Below are positions 1 to 5,447 of a stretch of 12,370 nt of DNA, one piece after another. The stretch is taken from contig JBBQVO010000097.1 in NCBI GenBank assembly GCA_038211505.1, positions 1 to 12,370 of the forward strand, in the 5' to 3' direction. The position numbers were made by a program, and so were the translations under genes. Source of the stretch: JBBQVO01 sp038211505 (GTDB taxonomy: Bacteria; Chloroflexota; Dehalococcoidia; DSTF01; JACRBR01). The notes below the pieces were generated by a model. The model did no database searches. It was given only the letters and a program-made list of their open reading frames with translations, and was not told the origin of the DNA. Position 1 is the stretch's first letter; the number at the start of each line of letters is the position of its first letter.

Positions 1-792
1 GGCCTGCTGGCGTTCATCGCGCCGCCGCTGATGATGCGCTTCTCGATCAAGCAGTACGTCGAGAAGACCGCGCAAAACGTCGACGATCTGAAGAAGAGCA
101 ACCGAGACTTGAGCCGCGCCAACCGCGACGTGCTGAGCATGGCGGATCAGCTGAGGGAGACGTACGACGGCACGCTGGAGGCGCTCGTCTCAGCGCTCGA
201 TGCCCGCGATCGCGAGACGAAAGGCCACTCGATGCGCGTGGCGAAATACATGATGGAGATCGCCTTCCACATGGGCATCGAGCCGGGCGGCGACGACTGG
301 GTGAACATGCAGCGGGGCGGGTTGCTGCACGACATTGGCAAGATCGGGGTCTCCGACTCGATCCTGCACAAGCCCGGGCCGCTCACGGACGACGAGTGGG
401 TCGACATGAAGCGTCACCCGAAGATCGGCCATGACATGATCAAGGACATCTCGTTCCTGTCGGGGGCTGCGATCATCGTCATGGCGCATCACGAGCGCGT
501 CGACGGGAAGGGATATCCGAAAGGGTTGGCGCACGAAGAGATCCCGCTCGGCGCCCGCATCTTCGCGCTCGCCGACACGTTCGACGCGATGACGTCGGAT
601 CGACCGTATCGGGCGGCGCTTTCCGTCGACGACTCGCGGGAGGAGATCATCCGCTGCAGCGCGACGCAGTTCGATCCGCGCTGCGTGCAGGCCTTCCTGC
701 TGGCCTGGGACAAGATCGTGGAGATTCGCTACAGCGACCACGACGAACCGACAGAGCACCACGCGGCGGCAGCGCCGCGCATGGCCGCCTGA
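1..792 (+). CDS. HD-GYP domain c-di-GMP phosphodiesterase, 5' end outside the window
   Basis: The reading frame is open from base 1, so the gene starts upstream. The first visible residues (GLLAFIAPPL) look like the end of a membrane helix. A coiled-coil-like linker rich in charged residues follows, then an HD-GYP domain. Counting from the Met at 31, the metal/catalytic signatures are KGHS (H66), LLHDIGK (H100, D101), RHP (H129), HHE (H153-H154), DGKGYP (158-163) and LADTFDAMTSDRPYR (178-192). All the usual metal ligands appear present, so it is probably active. The family hydrolyses cyclic-di-GMP to pGpG/GMP. The membrane anchor suggests that an upstream sensory domain controls it. The last ~20 residues are a low-complexity His/Ala tail. 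A GGDEF protein with the opposite activity lies about 1 kb downstream on the other strand. Confident about the domain; the input signal cannot be told from here. Confidence 0.95.
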   Translation, partial: GLLAFIAPPLMMRFSIKQYVEKTAQNVDDLKKSNRDLSRANRDVLSMADQLRETYDGTLEALVSALDARDRETKGHSMRVAKYMMEIAFHMGIEPGGDDWVNMQRGGLLHDIGKIGVSDSILHKPGPLTDDEWVDMKRHPKIGHDMIKDISFLSGAAIIVMAHHERVDGKGYPKGLAHEEIPLGARIFALADTFDAMTSDRPYRAALSVDDSREEIIRCSATQFDPRCVQAFLLAWDKIVEIRYSDHDEPTEHHAAAAPRMAA

Positions 793-845
793 GCATCAAC
801 CTCCAGCGTCCGGAACATGGGTCTGGAGGGCGTCGGACGCCGAAA

Positions 846-870
846 CGGGCTCCCGCCAGATGGGAGCCCG
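846..870. terminator. 9-bp GC-rich hairpin, terminator (better on the minus strand)
   Basis: CGGGCTCCC (846-854) pairs perfectly with GGGAGCCCG (862-870) around a 7-nt loop. Read on the minus strand the stem is followed by TTTCGG, a short U-run. Read on the plus strand it has no U-run. It therefore best fits the end of a minus-strand transcript starting near 983, and may also stop transcription leaving the HD-GYP gene. Confidence 0.6.
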
Positions 871-892
871 CCGGCCATCTCTGGATGAGGGT

Positions 893-913
893 CTACCACA
901 CAACGCGGAACAT
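893..913 (-). CDS. Six-codon micro-ORF (MFRVVW) with a perfect ribosome-binding site
   Basis: On the minus strand AAGGAGG (924-918) lies 4 nt before an ATG (913-911), which opens a six-codon frame MFRVVW ending in TAG (895-893). The same GGAGG-N4-ATG arrangement precedes the recognised genes at 3586 and 7760, so the signal matches local practice. A near-consensus promoter lies upstream, with a tandem operator on its start point, and a hairpin terminator begins about 22 nt after the stop. The unit therefore looks complete in itself. It could encode a tiny peptide, be a leader peptide, be a translated small RNA, or be the remnant of a deleted TetR target gene that kept only its first codons. 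No peptide family is recognised; translation is inferred from the ribosome-binding site only. Confidence 0.35.
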   Translation of the reverse strand: MFRVVW

Positions 914-953
914 GAATCCTCCTTGACGGTGCTCCACCGCGAGCCTCTGCCGA

Positions 954-987
954 TACCGTACCGTCGGTAGCTACCGACGTGTCGGTA
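954..987. promoter_or_regulatory. Tandem TetR-type operator
   Basis: Two 16-bp sites of the form TACCG-N6-CGGTA occur at 954-969 and 972-987, with centres 18 bp apart. Between them their half-sites form a perfect 18-bp palindrome, CGTCGGTAGCTACCGACG (962-979). The right-hand site, TACCGAC-GT-GTCGGTA, is a perfect inverted repeat apart from its 2-bp centre. This architecture is typical of TetR-family operators that bind two dimers. The element begins 2 bp after the -10 box of the minus-strand promoter, so a bound repressor would block it. The TetR gene 127 bp to the right is the obvious candidate regulator, but binding is inferred. Confidence 0.65.
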
Positions 988-989
988 TC

Positions 990-1019
990 TTTATACGCCC
1001 GCGCGACTGATCCTGTCAA
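990..1019 (-). promoter_or_regulatory. Near-consensus sigma-70 promoter, minus strand
   Basis: On the minus strand TTGACA (1019-1014, perfect -35) and TATAAA (995-990, 5 of 6 for the -10) are separated by 18 bp. The expected start is near 983, inside the tandem operator at 954-987. It is the best promoter match I found in the window, and it points away from the TetR gene toward the micro-ORF and terminator. Confidence 0.65.
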
Positions 1020-1049
1020 CACCAGGAGGAGGGCAATTTTTCGGCGGAC

Positions 1050-1077
1050 TTGACACTTTTCGCGTCCTTGCGATGCT
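1050..1077 (+). promoter_or_regulatory. Possible promoter of the TetR gene
   Basis: TTGACA (1050-1055) is a perfect -35 box, followed after 16 bp by GATGCT (1072-1077), a poor -10 box with 3 of 6 matches. The predicted leader is about 30 nt and shows no clear ribosome-binding site before the ATG at 1114. The -35 box makes it worth listing; the -10 box makes it weak. Confidence 0.3.
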
Positions 1078-1113
1078 CCCGGCACAGCATACGGTCGATG
1101 CTACGTACAGCCC

Positions 1114-1623
1114 ATGCAAACCACCACCACACGTCAAGCCCAGAGATCCCGTTCGACGCGCGACCAGATTATTCAGGCCGCGCTGACGATCTTCGCCCTC
1201 AAAGGCTACGCCAGCGCGTCGATGGATGACGTGTGTCTGGCTGCCGGTTGCTCGAAAGGCGGGCTGTACCATCACTTCCGCACGAAGGCGCACATTCTCT
1301 CCGGCGTCATCGATCGCCTCGCATCGGAGGGCGCGCTGCTCCCCCCTTTTCAGGCCAGCGCGGGCAAGCTGGGGCTGTCGCCTAACGCCTTCGGCCGGGT
1401 GCTGATGGAAATCTGGGTTGAGTGCGCGCGCAATCCCGAACTGCGAGATCAGCTACGAGCCGCCTACGAGGCGACGTTCGACGCACGCATCACCAACGGC
1501 ACGCAACAACCAGCGCTTACCGAGATCCTGCGCATTGGGGCGCTCGTGCAGCTACTGTCCCGCGGCGAGGCGCTTGATGCGGGCGACGCTGCCCGGCGGC
1601 TCGGCATCAGCCGCGCGGCGTAG
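1114..1623 (+). CDS. TetR/AcrR-family transcriptional regulator
   Basis: This 169-residue protein has the classic N-terminal TetR helix-turn-helix domain. Residues 15-64 read TRDQIIQAALTIFALKGY, then a recognition unit with SMDDVCLAAGCSKGGLYHHF (36-55), the hallmark of the family. The ligand-binding C-terminal half (about 70-169) is divergent, as usual, and gives no clue to the effector. At 169 residues the protein is shorter than the typical 190-220. The tail (GDAARRLGISRAA) could be natural or could reflect loss of the last helix. No good ribosome-binding site precedes the ATG. A tandem operator of TetR type lies 127 bp upstream over a divergent promoter, so the likely job is repression of that divergent unit and perhaps of itself. 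The regulated process is unknown. Confidence 0.95.
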   Translation: MQTTTTRQAQRSRSTRDQIIQAALTIFALKGYASASMDDVCLAAGCSKGGLYHHFRTKAHILSGVIDRLASEGALLPPFQASAGKLGLSPNAFGRVLMEIWVECARNPELRDQLRAAYEATFDARITNGTQQPALTEILRIGALVQLLSRGEALDAGDAARRLGISRAA

Positions 1624-1628
1624 GTTGC

Positions 1629-1725
1629 GCCGCCCCTACCTGCATTCGCGTCGGATCCGGAGCGCGCCACCGTGCGACGCGGGCGGCCACATCGGGCCGC
1701 CCCTACTTTGCATGTGGATCGGAGC
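1629..1725. repeat. Imperfect direct repeat between convergent genes
   Basis: A unit of about 30-35 bp occurs twice in the gap between the convergent TetR and GGDEF genes. Copy one (1629-1663) and copy two (1696-1725) share GCCGCCCCTAC, then TGCAT/GCAT, then GGATC and GGAGC in the same order, differing by small gaps. The second copy continues leftward into the GC hairpin at 1681-1702. The GTAGGGGCGGCC-type core resembles dispersed intergenic repeats seen in several environmental bacterial genomes; that comparison is from memory. Confidence 0.55.
1681..1702. terminator. 8-bp GC hairpin between convergent genes
   Basis: GGGCGGCC (1681-1688) pairs perfectly with GGCCGCCC (1695-1702) around a 6-nt loop. 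It lies between the stop codons of the TetR gene (+) and the GGDEF gene (-), where a shared terminator would be expected. There is no strong U-run on either side (plus-strand reading has CTACTTTG), so it may equally be part of a repetitive element. Confidence 0.4.
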
Positions 1726-1770
1726 TGACGGGCGCGGTGGTCGCGACCGTGACGTCTATCGGGATGAGGC

Positions 1771-2592
1771 TCAGGCGGAGAGCCAGAGGCGGCGGCGGCG
1801 TTCGCGTTCTAGCTTCGCCTGGTTGAGGCTGGCCATCGCCGCTTCAAGCACACCCTCGGGGCCGACGATCGCCGGCACTGACACGGCGCTGCCGGAGCAG
1901 ACGCCGGCCCAGAGCGAGATCGAGCGGCCGTTGACTTCCGCCATCGCGGACTCGCGCGCAAGGCGATCCTCCAGCCGATCGATGAATGCTTTGACGCCGT
2001 CGTCGCCTGCATCGAGGAGGATGAGGCCGAACTCATCGTCGCCGAGGCGGGCGAGCACGTCGTTGTAGCGGCGCGTGCCGTCGGCCGCCTTCGCGACGTG
2101 ACGAAGCACCTCGTCGCCAGCGCGGACGCCGTACTCTTTGTTCACGGCGGTGAGGTTGTTCACGTCGACAAGCACGACCGAGACGGTGCGGCCCATGCGA
2201 CGCGAACGCGCGAACTCGTCGTTCAGGCGACGCTGGAAGTAGTTGTAAGTCGGCAGGTTCGTGAGCAGGTCGCGACCGGCCTCGTCGTCCGCGTCGTGGT
2301 CGACGACCGGCTGTTCGTCCTCGAACGTATCTTGCGAGGTCCAGAGGAAGCTGGCGCCGACGAGGAGCGCCGTCATCCCCATCGCCGTGAGGAACGGCAA
2401 GTGGGCGACCGGCCCGAACTCGTCGATCAGCGCGGCGACAATCGCGCCGGCCCAGCCGAGTGTGAGCAAGCGCAGCACAATCGGCATCCAGAGGATCGGG
2501 CGGCGCTCTTTCGGCCTGCCCTTCGTCTCGAAGGGCAGCGCATCGGGACGCTCTGTAACCATGCGGATCGAGCGGACGTGGTCCTTTGGCAC
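1771..2592 (-). CDS. Membrane GGDEF-domain protein with degenerate GDDEF motif
   Basis: This 273-residue protein has a basic N-terminus, two predicted membrane helices (about 35-56 and 64-85), an acidic linker, and a GGDEF domain from about 107 (DLLTNLPTYNYFQRRL). The metal site LVDVNNL is at 141-147 (D143). The signature reads GDDEF (184-188) instead of GGDEF. The inhibitory I-site RxxD is present as RYND (175-178), exactly seven residues before the motif ends as in feedback-controlled diguanylate cyclases. The family makes cyclic-di-GMP from two GTP. Loss of the second glycine may reduce catalysis, leaving a c-di-GMP-binding role through the I-site. The GTG start is chosen because AAGGGGG lies just upstream; an internal ATG at residue 11 has no such signal. 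It could oppose the HD-GYP protein at 1-792. Confidence 0.92.
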   Translation of the reverse strand: MPKDHVRSIRMVTERPDALPFETKGRPKERRPILWMPIVLRLLTLGWAGAIVAALIDEFGPVAHLPFLTAMGMTALLVGASFLWTSQDTFEDEQPVVDHDADDEAGRDLLTNLPTYNYFQRRLNDEFARSRRMGRTVSVVLVDVNNLTAVNKEYGVRAGDEVLRHVAKAADGTRRYNDVLARLGDDEFGLILLDAGDDGVKAFIDRLEDRLARESAMAEVNGRSISLWAGVCSGSAVSVPAIVGPEGVLEAAMASLNQAKLERERRRRLWLSA

Positions 2593-2672
2593 GACGAACC
2601 CCCTTACCCTCCACTAACATCGGCCGCGATGCCGGTATCCGAACGCTATGGAGGGCTTACCTACTCGGCCGT

Positions 2673-2701
2673 TTGTCCGCCTTTCCCGGCTGAGATAAGA
2701 T
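2673..2701 (+). promoter_or_regulatory. Possible promoter for the cysteine-pair protein
   Basis: TTGTCC (2673-2678, 4 of 6) and TAAGAT (2696-2701, 4 of 6) are separated by the ideal 17 bp. Transcription would start near 2708, giving a leader of about 32 nt that includes the GGAGGAGG ribosome-binding site. Moderate match only. Confidence 0.4.
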
Positions 2702-2739
2702 GCATTTGAGATATTCCTGAGCGCGGAGGAGGGTAGGTG

Positions 2740-3285
2740 ATGCAAATCGACTGGGAAAAGACGCTCGACGACATCTTCGTCGACAAGCTCTCTTGCCTGC
2801 GCTGCGGATCGCTGAACTCGACGCTCGTCGCCGGCTATAGCCGATCGCCCTCGGCGGGTGAATACGCGCCGCGCACGCACAACTGCAAGAACAAGGAAGA
2901 GTGCGACGCCCGACGCCTCGTCGTGGTGTGCGAAAACTGCGCGCGCGAGCTTCGTCTGCGGGCGAATCCGGTTGATCGCGAAGCGATGATGACGCTGCTG
3001 ATCAACGATTGCCGCAAGGATCTGGAAGACTGCCTGGACTACCTCGCCGACTACTGGCAGGAAGATCTGGACGTCGACCCGAGCGACACCTCAGCGCGGC
3101 TTGAGGAGCTCGAGCCGGAGATCTTTGCCGAGGAGGACGACTGGCGACGGAAGCTCGAGGATGAGTACCTCAGCTACCACCGCTGGTTCCGCGAGCACGA
3201 GTCCCACGTCCCGAATCCAGGCTGGCGCAGCGAGTACGTCGAGGAGATCGTTGGGCTGGGCTACAAGACGCTACTCGGCGATTGA
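2740..3285 (+). CDS. Unknown protein with three cysteine pairs, putative zinc-binding
   Basis: I do not recognise a family. The 181-residue protein starts at ATG 2740, 7 nt after a strong AGGAGG; a GTG at 2737 is directly adjacent and too close to that site. The N-terminal third holds six cysteines: CLRC (C19, C22), C49-x5-C55 and CENC (C64, C67). This suggests one or two zinc sites, as in zinc-ribbon proteins; H47 could also be a ligand. The rest is strongly acidic and probably helical, with tryptophan/tyrosine-rich patches (DYLADYWQEDLD, YLSYHRWF, GWRSEY). There is no signal peptide or membrane helix, so it should be cytoplasmic. It is a single-gene unit divergent from the GGDEF gene. A nucleic-acid or protein-binding role is possible, but nothing in the sequence settles it. 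Confidence 0.85.
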   Translation: MQIDWEKTLDDIFVDKLSCLRCGSLNSTLVAGYSRSPSAGEYAPRTHNCKNKEECDARRLVVVCENCARELRLRANPVDREAMMTLLINDCRKDLEDCLDYLADYWQEDLDVDPSDTSARLEELEPEIFAEEDDWRRKLEDEYLSYHRWFREHESHVPNPGWRSEYVEEIVGLGYKTLLGD

Positions 3286-3350
3286 CAGTGCGAGCTTCTG
3301 TTATGAAGAGTGTCAGCGATACGCAAGATGTCGTTATGTGGGTCACAGCA

Positions 3351-3378
3351 GCATTGCACTGCCACAGATATGCAATGC
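3351..3378. other. 8-bp inverted repeat downstream of the cysteine-pair gene
   Basis: GCATTGCA (3351-3358) pairs with TGCAATGC (3371-3378) around a 12-nt loop. It lies about 65 bp after the stop codon of the gene ending at 3285, in a stretch that is less GC-rich than its surroundings. No U-run follows, so it is a weak terminator; a binding site or chance dyad is also possible. Confidence 0.35.
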
Positions 3379-3449
3379 GCACGAGATGAGATGTTACTCC
3401 GCTAGCTCGCCGACGCCTGCTAGTGTGTAATTGTCACTCGACTCCTCTC

Positions 3450-3497
3450 TTGTGCGAAGTCTCCGCTCAACGACCCCGTGAGCGGTTGATCGCACAA
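3450..3497. other. Composite two-stage stem-loop upstream of the response regulator
   Basis: An outer stem TTGTGCGA (3450-3457) / TCGCACAA (3490-3497), 8 bp and perfect, encloses an inner stem CCGCTCA (3463-3469) / TGAGCGG (3479-3485), 7 bp and perfect. An internal loop of 5 and 4 nt separates them, and the terminal loop is 9 nt. The 300 bp from 3286 to 3585 hold no credible gene, and this is their most structured part. It ends about 90 nt before the response-regulator start, so it could be a structured leader, a small RNA or a regulator-binding dyad. No T-tract follows, which argues against a simple terminator. Confidence 0.5.
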
Positions 3498-3560
3498 CGT
3501 AACGCAGACGGCGCCGGCGGGGCCGCCTTTCGCGTACGCTATCAAGTATCAGGCTGAAAG

Positions 3561-3577
3561 CATCCACGGCGTGGATG
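3561..3577 (+). promoter_or_regulatory. Small hairpin abutting the response-regulator ribosome-binding site
   Basis: CATCCAC (3561-3567) and GTGGATG (3571-3577) form a 7-bp stem with a 3-nt loop. The stem ends on the first base of the GGAGG ribosome-binding site (3577-3581) of the gene starting at 3586. In the mRNA it could partly limit ribosome access. It also contains the alternative GTG start at 3571, which makes that start less likely. Confidence 0.3.
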
Positions 3578-3585
3578 GAGGCAGT

Positions 3586-4350
3586 ATGGCCACGACACCG
3601 CAGCCGATCGTCCTCTGCGTCGATGACGAACCCGGGATCCTGCGCCTCGTCGAACTGGAATTACAGTCCCAGGGCTTCGACGTGATGACGGCGACCAATG
3701 GTGAGGCGGCGCTGCGATTGCTCGACGAGCGGCAGCCCGACATTGCCGTCCTCGACATCGTGATGCCCGAGATGAACGGGCTCGATGTGATGAAGAAGAT
3801 CCGCGACCGCGCCGCGACGCCCGTGATCCTGCTGACGGCGCGCGACAGCGAAGTCGACAAGGTGCGCGGCCTGGAGCTCGGCGCCGACGACTATCTCGGC
3901 AAGCCGTTCAGCCCGGAAGAACTGACCGCGCGGGTGCGCGCGATCCTGCGGCGGACAGCGGGGTCGAAGACGCGCGAGAACGTGCTCCATCACGGCAACA
4001 TCGATATCGACCTGACGCGCCGCCTCGTGAAGCGCGACGGCGTCATCGTGCAGCTCTCGCGCACGGAGTGGATGCTGCTACAGCACTTGGCGACGAACCC
4101 GGGCAAGATCATGCTGAACGTCGAGCTGCTGCACAAGGTGTGGGGATCCGAGTACTGCGACGATCTGCAATACCTGCGCGTCTGGATCTCGCGCATCCGC
4201 CGCAAGTTGGAGAACGATCCCTCGAACCCGAAGTTGATCAAGACCTTTCAGGGCGTCGGCTATATGCTCGCCCCGCCCGACAACATGACGATCGCCGGCA
4301 TGGACGAGCCGAGCGAAGACGAGGGCGCAGAAGACGCCAACATCGCCTGA
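3586..4350 (+). CDS. OmpR-family response regulator (orphan)
   Basis: This 254-residue protein has a receiver domain (about 7-122) with the acidic pair D13-D14, phospho-acceptor D57 (VLDIVMPE), switch T83 and conserved K105 (GKPF), followed by a winged-helix DNA-binding domain (about 134-236: QLSRTEWMLLQHLATNPGK, then VWGSEYCDDLQYLRVWISRI and FQGVGYML). The receiver looks fully functional and the DNA-binding half resembles KdpE-like regulators. A 15-20 residue acidic tail (DEPSEDEGAEDANIA) follows the usual end and is unusual. The ATG at 3586 has GGAGG 4 nt upstream; a GTG at 3571 would add five residues but lies inside a hairpin. No histidine kinase is present in this window, so its partner kinase is encoded elsewhere or it is an orphan. 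Its targets cannot be told from sequence. Confidence 0.95.
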   Translation: MATTPQPIVLCVDDEPGILRLVELELQSQGFDVMTATNGEAALRLLDERQPDIAVLDIVMPEMNGLDVMKKIRDRAATPVILLTARDSEVDKVRGLELGADDYLGKPFSPEELTARVRAILRRTAGSKTRENVLHHGNIDIDLTRRLVKRDGVIVQLSRTEWMLLQHLATNPGKIMLNVELLHKVWGSEYCDDLQYLRVWISRIRRKLENDPSNPKLIKTFQGVGYMLAPPDNMTIAGMDEPSEDEGAEDANIA

Positions 4351-4379
4351 GGCGAGCCACGGCAATTGGAATCAGAACA

Positions 4380-4403
4380 ATGGCGCGCCAGTTGGTGCGC
4401 CAT
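4380..4403. terminator. 7-bp hairpin between convergent genes
   Basis: ATGGCGC (4380-4386) pairs with GCGCCAT (4397-4403) around a 10-nt loop that can add a few inner pairs. It sits between the stop codons of the response regulator (+) and the small acidic protein (-). Short pyrimidine-rich stretches follow on both strands (CTTCGATCTT on plus, TGTTCTG on minus), fitting a shared but imperfect terminator. Confidence 0.5.
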
Positions 4404-4431
4404 CTTCGATCTTCGCCGAGGGCCGGCGATG

Positions 4432-4716
4432 CTAGAGCGGCGCGCCCTTTTCGGATTCCTGCGCGTTGTGCAGTCCGGGATCCGTCTCGTTGAGCGCGCC
4501 CAGGCTGCCGCCGGGCGTGCCATGCAAGCGATCGGCCGGCACCTTCTTGTCGCTCCCAGGCGTCATGGCCGGTTCGTCCGCGCCGTCGCGCGCGGCGTCC
4601 ACGTTGCTCGGATCAGCCGCGCCGCCACCGACGCGCTTCGTGTGCTGGGCGTCGGATGCGGTGCCGGCGGTCGCGTCCGGGGCGTTCCGGGTGTCGTCGT
4701 TCTCTGCGTCTGACAT
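4432..4716 (-). CDS. Small acidic, probably disordered protein of unknown function
   Basis: I do not recognise a family. The 94 residues are almost entirely polar and small (Asp, Glu, Ala, Gly, Asn, Pro, Thr), with no hydrophobic core, cysteine, membrane helix or signal peptide. It is therefore likely intrinsically disordered. The case for a real gene is the translation signal: AAAGGAG lies 7 nt before the ATG at 4716, and the frame is flanked by sensible transcription boundaries (hairpin at 4380-4403 after the stop). Longer plus-strand frames through the same bases have no comparable start. A stress-related or hydrophilin-like role is conceivable for such composition but unsupported by any motif. 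The C-terminal half carries a Gly/Pro/Leu-rich segment (LHGTPGGSLGALNETDPGLH) that is the part most likely to be conserved. Confidence 0.68.
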   Translation of the reverse strand: MSDAENDDTRNAPDATAGTASDAQHTKRVGGGAADPSNVDAARDGADEPAMTPGSDKKVPADRLHGTPGGSLGALNETDPGLHNAQESEKGAPL

Positions 4717-4869
4717 GTGCTGCTCCTTTGCTCGCGCTATCGATCCACCTCAATTCATCATGCGGATGCGCCACGACGACGCTGCCGAATCCTCAGGCGC
4801 CGGCGTGACAATAACGTCGCAGGTCGTTCGGCGCTGGCGCGATTGGGAGTCGCCGTGCATGCTGCGGTG

Positions 4870-5370
4870 ATGGCGAAGAGCACGACGGCGAAGACGCAGG
4901 CGATGCGCGTGCTCGACGCGCGGAAGATCGCGTACGTCACGTCAGAGTACGACGCGTCGAGGGAGTTTCATTCGGCGGAGGAGGCGGCAGCGCTGATCGG
5001 TGCGCCAGCGACTGAGGTGTACAAGACGCTCGTCGTGCTGCGAGACACGCCGGCGCGTGCGAAGCCGATGCTGGTGATGGTGGCGTCGGATCGCGAGATC
5101 GATCTGCGGCTGCTGGCGAAGGCCGTAGGCGAGAAGAAGGTGCGGATGGCGACGCAGCGAGAGGCGGAGACGCTGACTGGGCTGCAGGTAGGCGGCATCT
5201 CGGCGCTGGCGCTTCTGAATCGGAACTTCGAAGTGCTGATCGATGCTGCGGCACGAACACTCGCACGCGTGCACATCAGCGCCGGTGTGCGCGGCATCGA
5301 TCTGGAGATCGCAGTCGGCGATCTCGTGGCGGTGACGGACGCGACGTTCGTCGCGGCGACGGCGGGCTGA
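4870..5370 (+). CDS. ybaK: YbaK-type Cys-tRNA(Pro)/Cys-tRNA(Cys) deacylase
   Basis: This 166-residue protein matches YbaK/EbsC along its whole length. The family cytoplasmically hydrolyses Cys-tRNA(Pro) mischarged by prolyl-tRNA synthetase. Visible signatures are EVYKTLVV (49-56) with the key lysine K52, EKKVRMAT (88-95), LQVGGISALAL (105-115) and ISAGVRGIDLEIAVGDL (136-152), which parallel E. coli YbaK VYKTL, KKVEMA, VGGISPLG and SGGKRGLDIELAAGDL. The start at ATG 4870 is chosen because it fits the family N-terminus. A GTG at 4855 with GGGAG 5 nt upstream has a better ribosome-binding site and would add five residues (VHAAV), so the exact start is open. It is a single-gene unit ending at a strong terminator. 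Confidence 0.92.
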   Translation: MAKSTTAKTQAMRVLDARKIAYVTSEYDASREFHSAEEAAALIGAPATEVYKTLVVLRDTPARAKPMLVMVASDREIDLRLLAKAVGEKKVRMATQREAETLTGLQVGGISALALLNRNFEVLIDAAARTLARVHISAGVRGIDLEIAVGDLVAVTDATFVAATAG

Positions 5371-5388
5371 CGCATACGGGGTACCGGA

Positions 5389-5426
5389 CGTGAAGAGAGA
5401 GCGGTCGGTTTCGCTCTCTCTTCACG
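5389..5426. terminator. Strong bidirectional terminator, 15-bp perfect stem
   Basis: Bases 5389-5403 (CGTGAAGAGAGAGCG) pair perfectly with 5412-5426 (CGCTCTCTCTTCACG) around an 8-nt loop GTCGGTTT. It lies between the stops of the convergent ybaK (+) and DUF1996 (-) genes, 18 and 21 bp from each. No long U-run follows, but the length and perfection of the stem make it the clearest hairpin in the window. Confidence 0.82.
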
Positions 5427-5447
5427 CACATGGCGATCCGTCTCAGC

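Noticed and set aside
190..762. Long minus-strand frame opposite the HD-GYP gene
   Set aside because: Arg/Val/Asp-rich shadow of a clearly coding plus-strand frame, with no ribosome-binding site or family features.
893..913. Micro-ORF as a biarylitide-type P450 peptide precursor
   Set aside because: Those five-residue precursors carry a Tyr-x-His-like core and sit beside a cytochrome P450; neither is present here.
729..1085. 118-codon minus-strand frame across the intergenic regulatory region
   Set aside because: It starts upstream of and reads through the promoter, operator and terminator in a different frame from the micro-ORF, and its composition is not protein-like.
1418..2068. 216-codon plus-strand frame overlapping TetR and the GGDEF gene
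   Set aside because: It runs out of frame through two recognised genes and is Arg/Ser/Pro-rich nonsense.
2098..2709. 203-codon plus-strand frame opposite the GGDEF gene
   Set aside because: Antisense shadow; the minus-strand frame has membrane helices and GGDEF motifs.
3510..3530. GC-rich stem followed by TTT before the response regulator, as a terminator
   Set aside because: The best stem leaves a 2-4 nt loop and could not fold well; likely chance in GC-rich DNA.
4466..4870. Plus-strand frame opposite the small acidic protein
   Set aside because: No ribosome-binding site, and the minus-strand frame has an excellent one.
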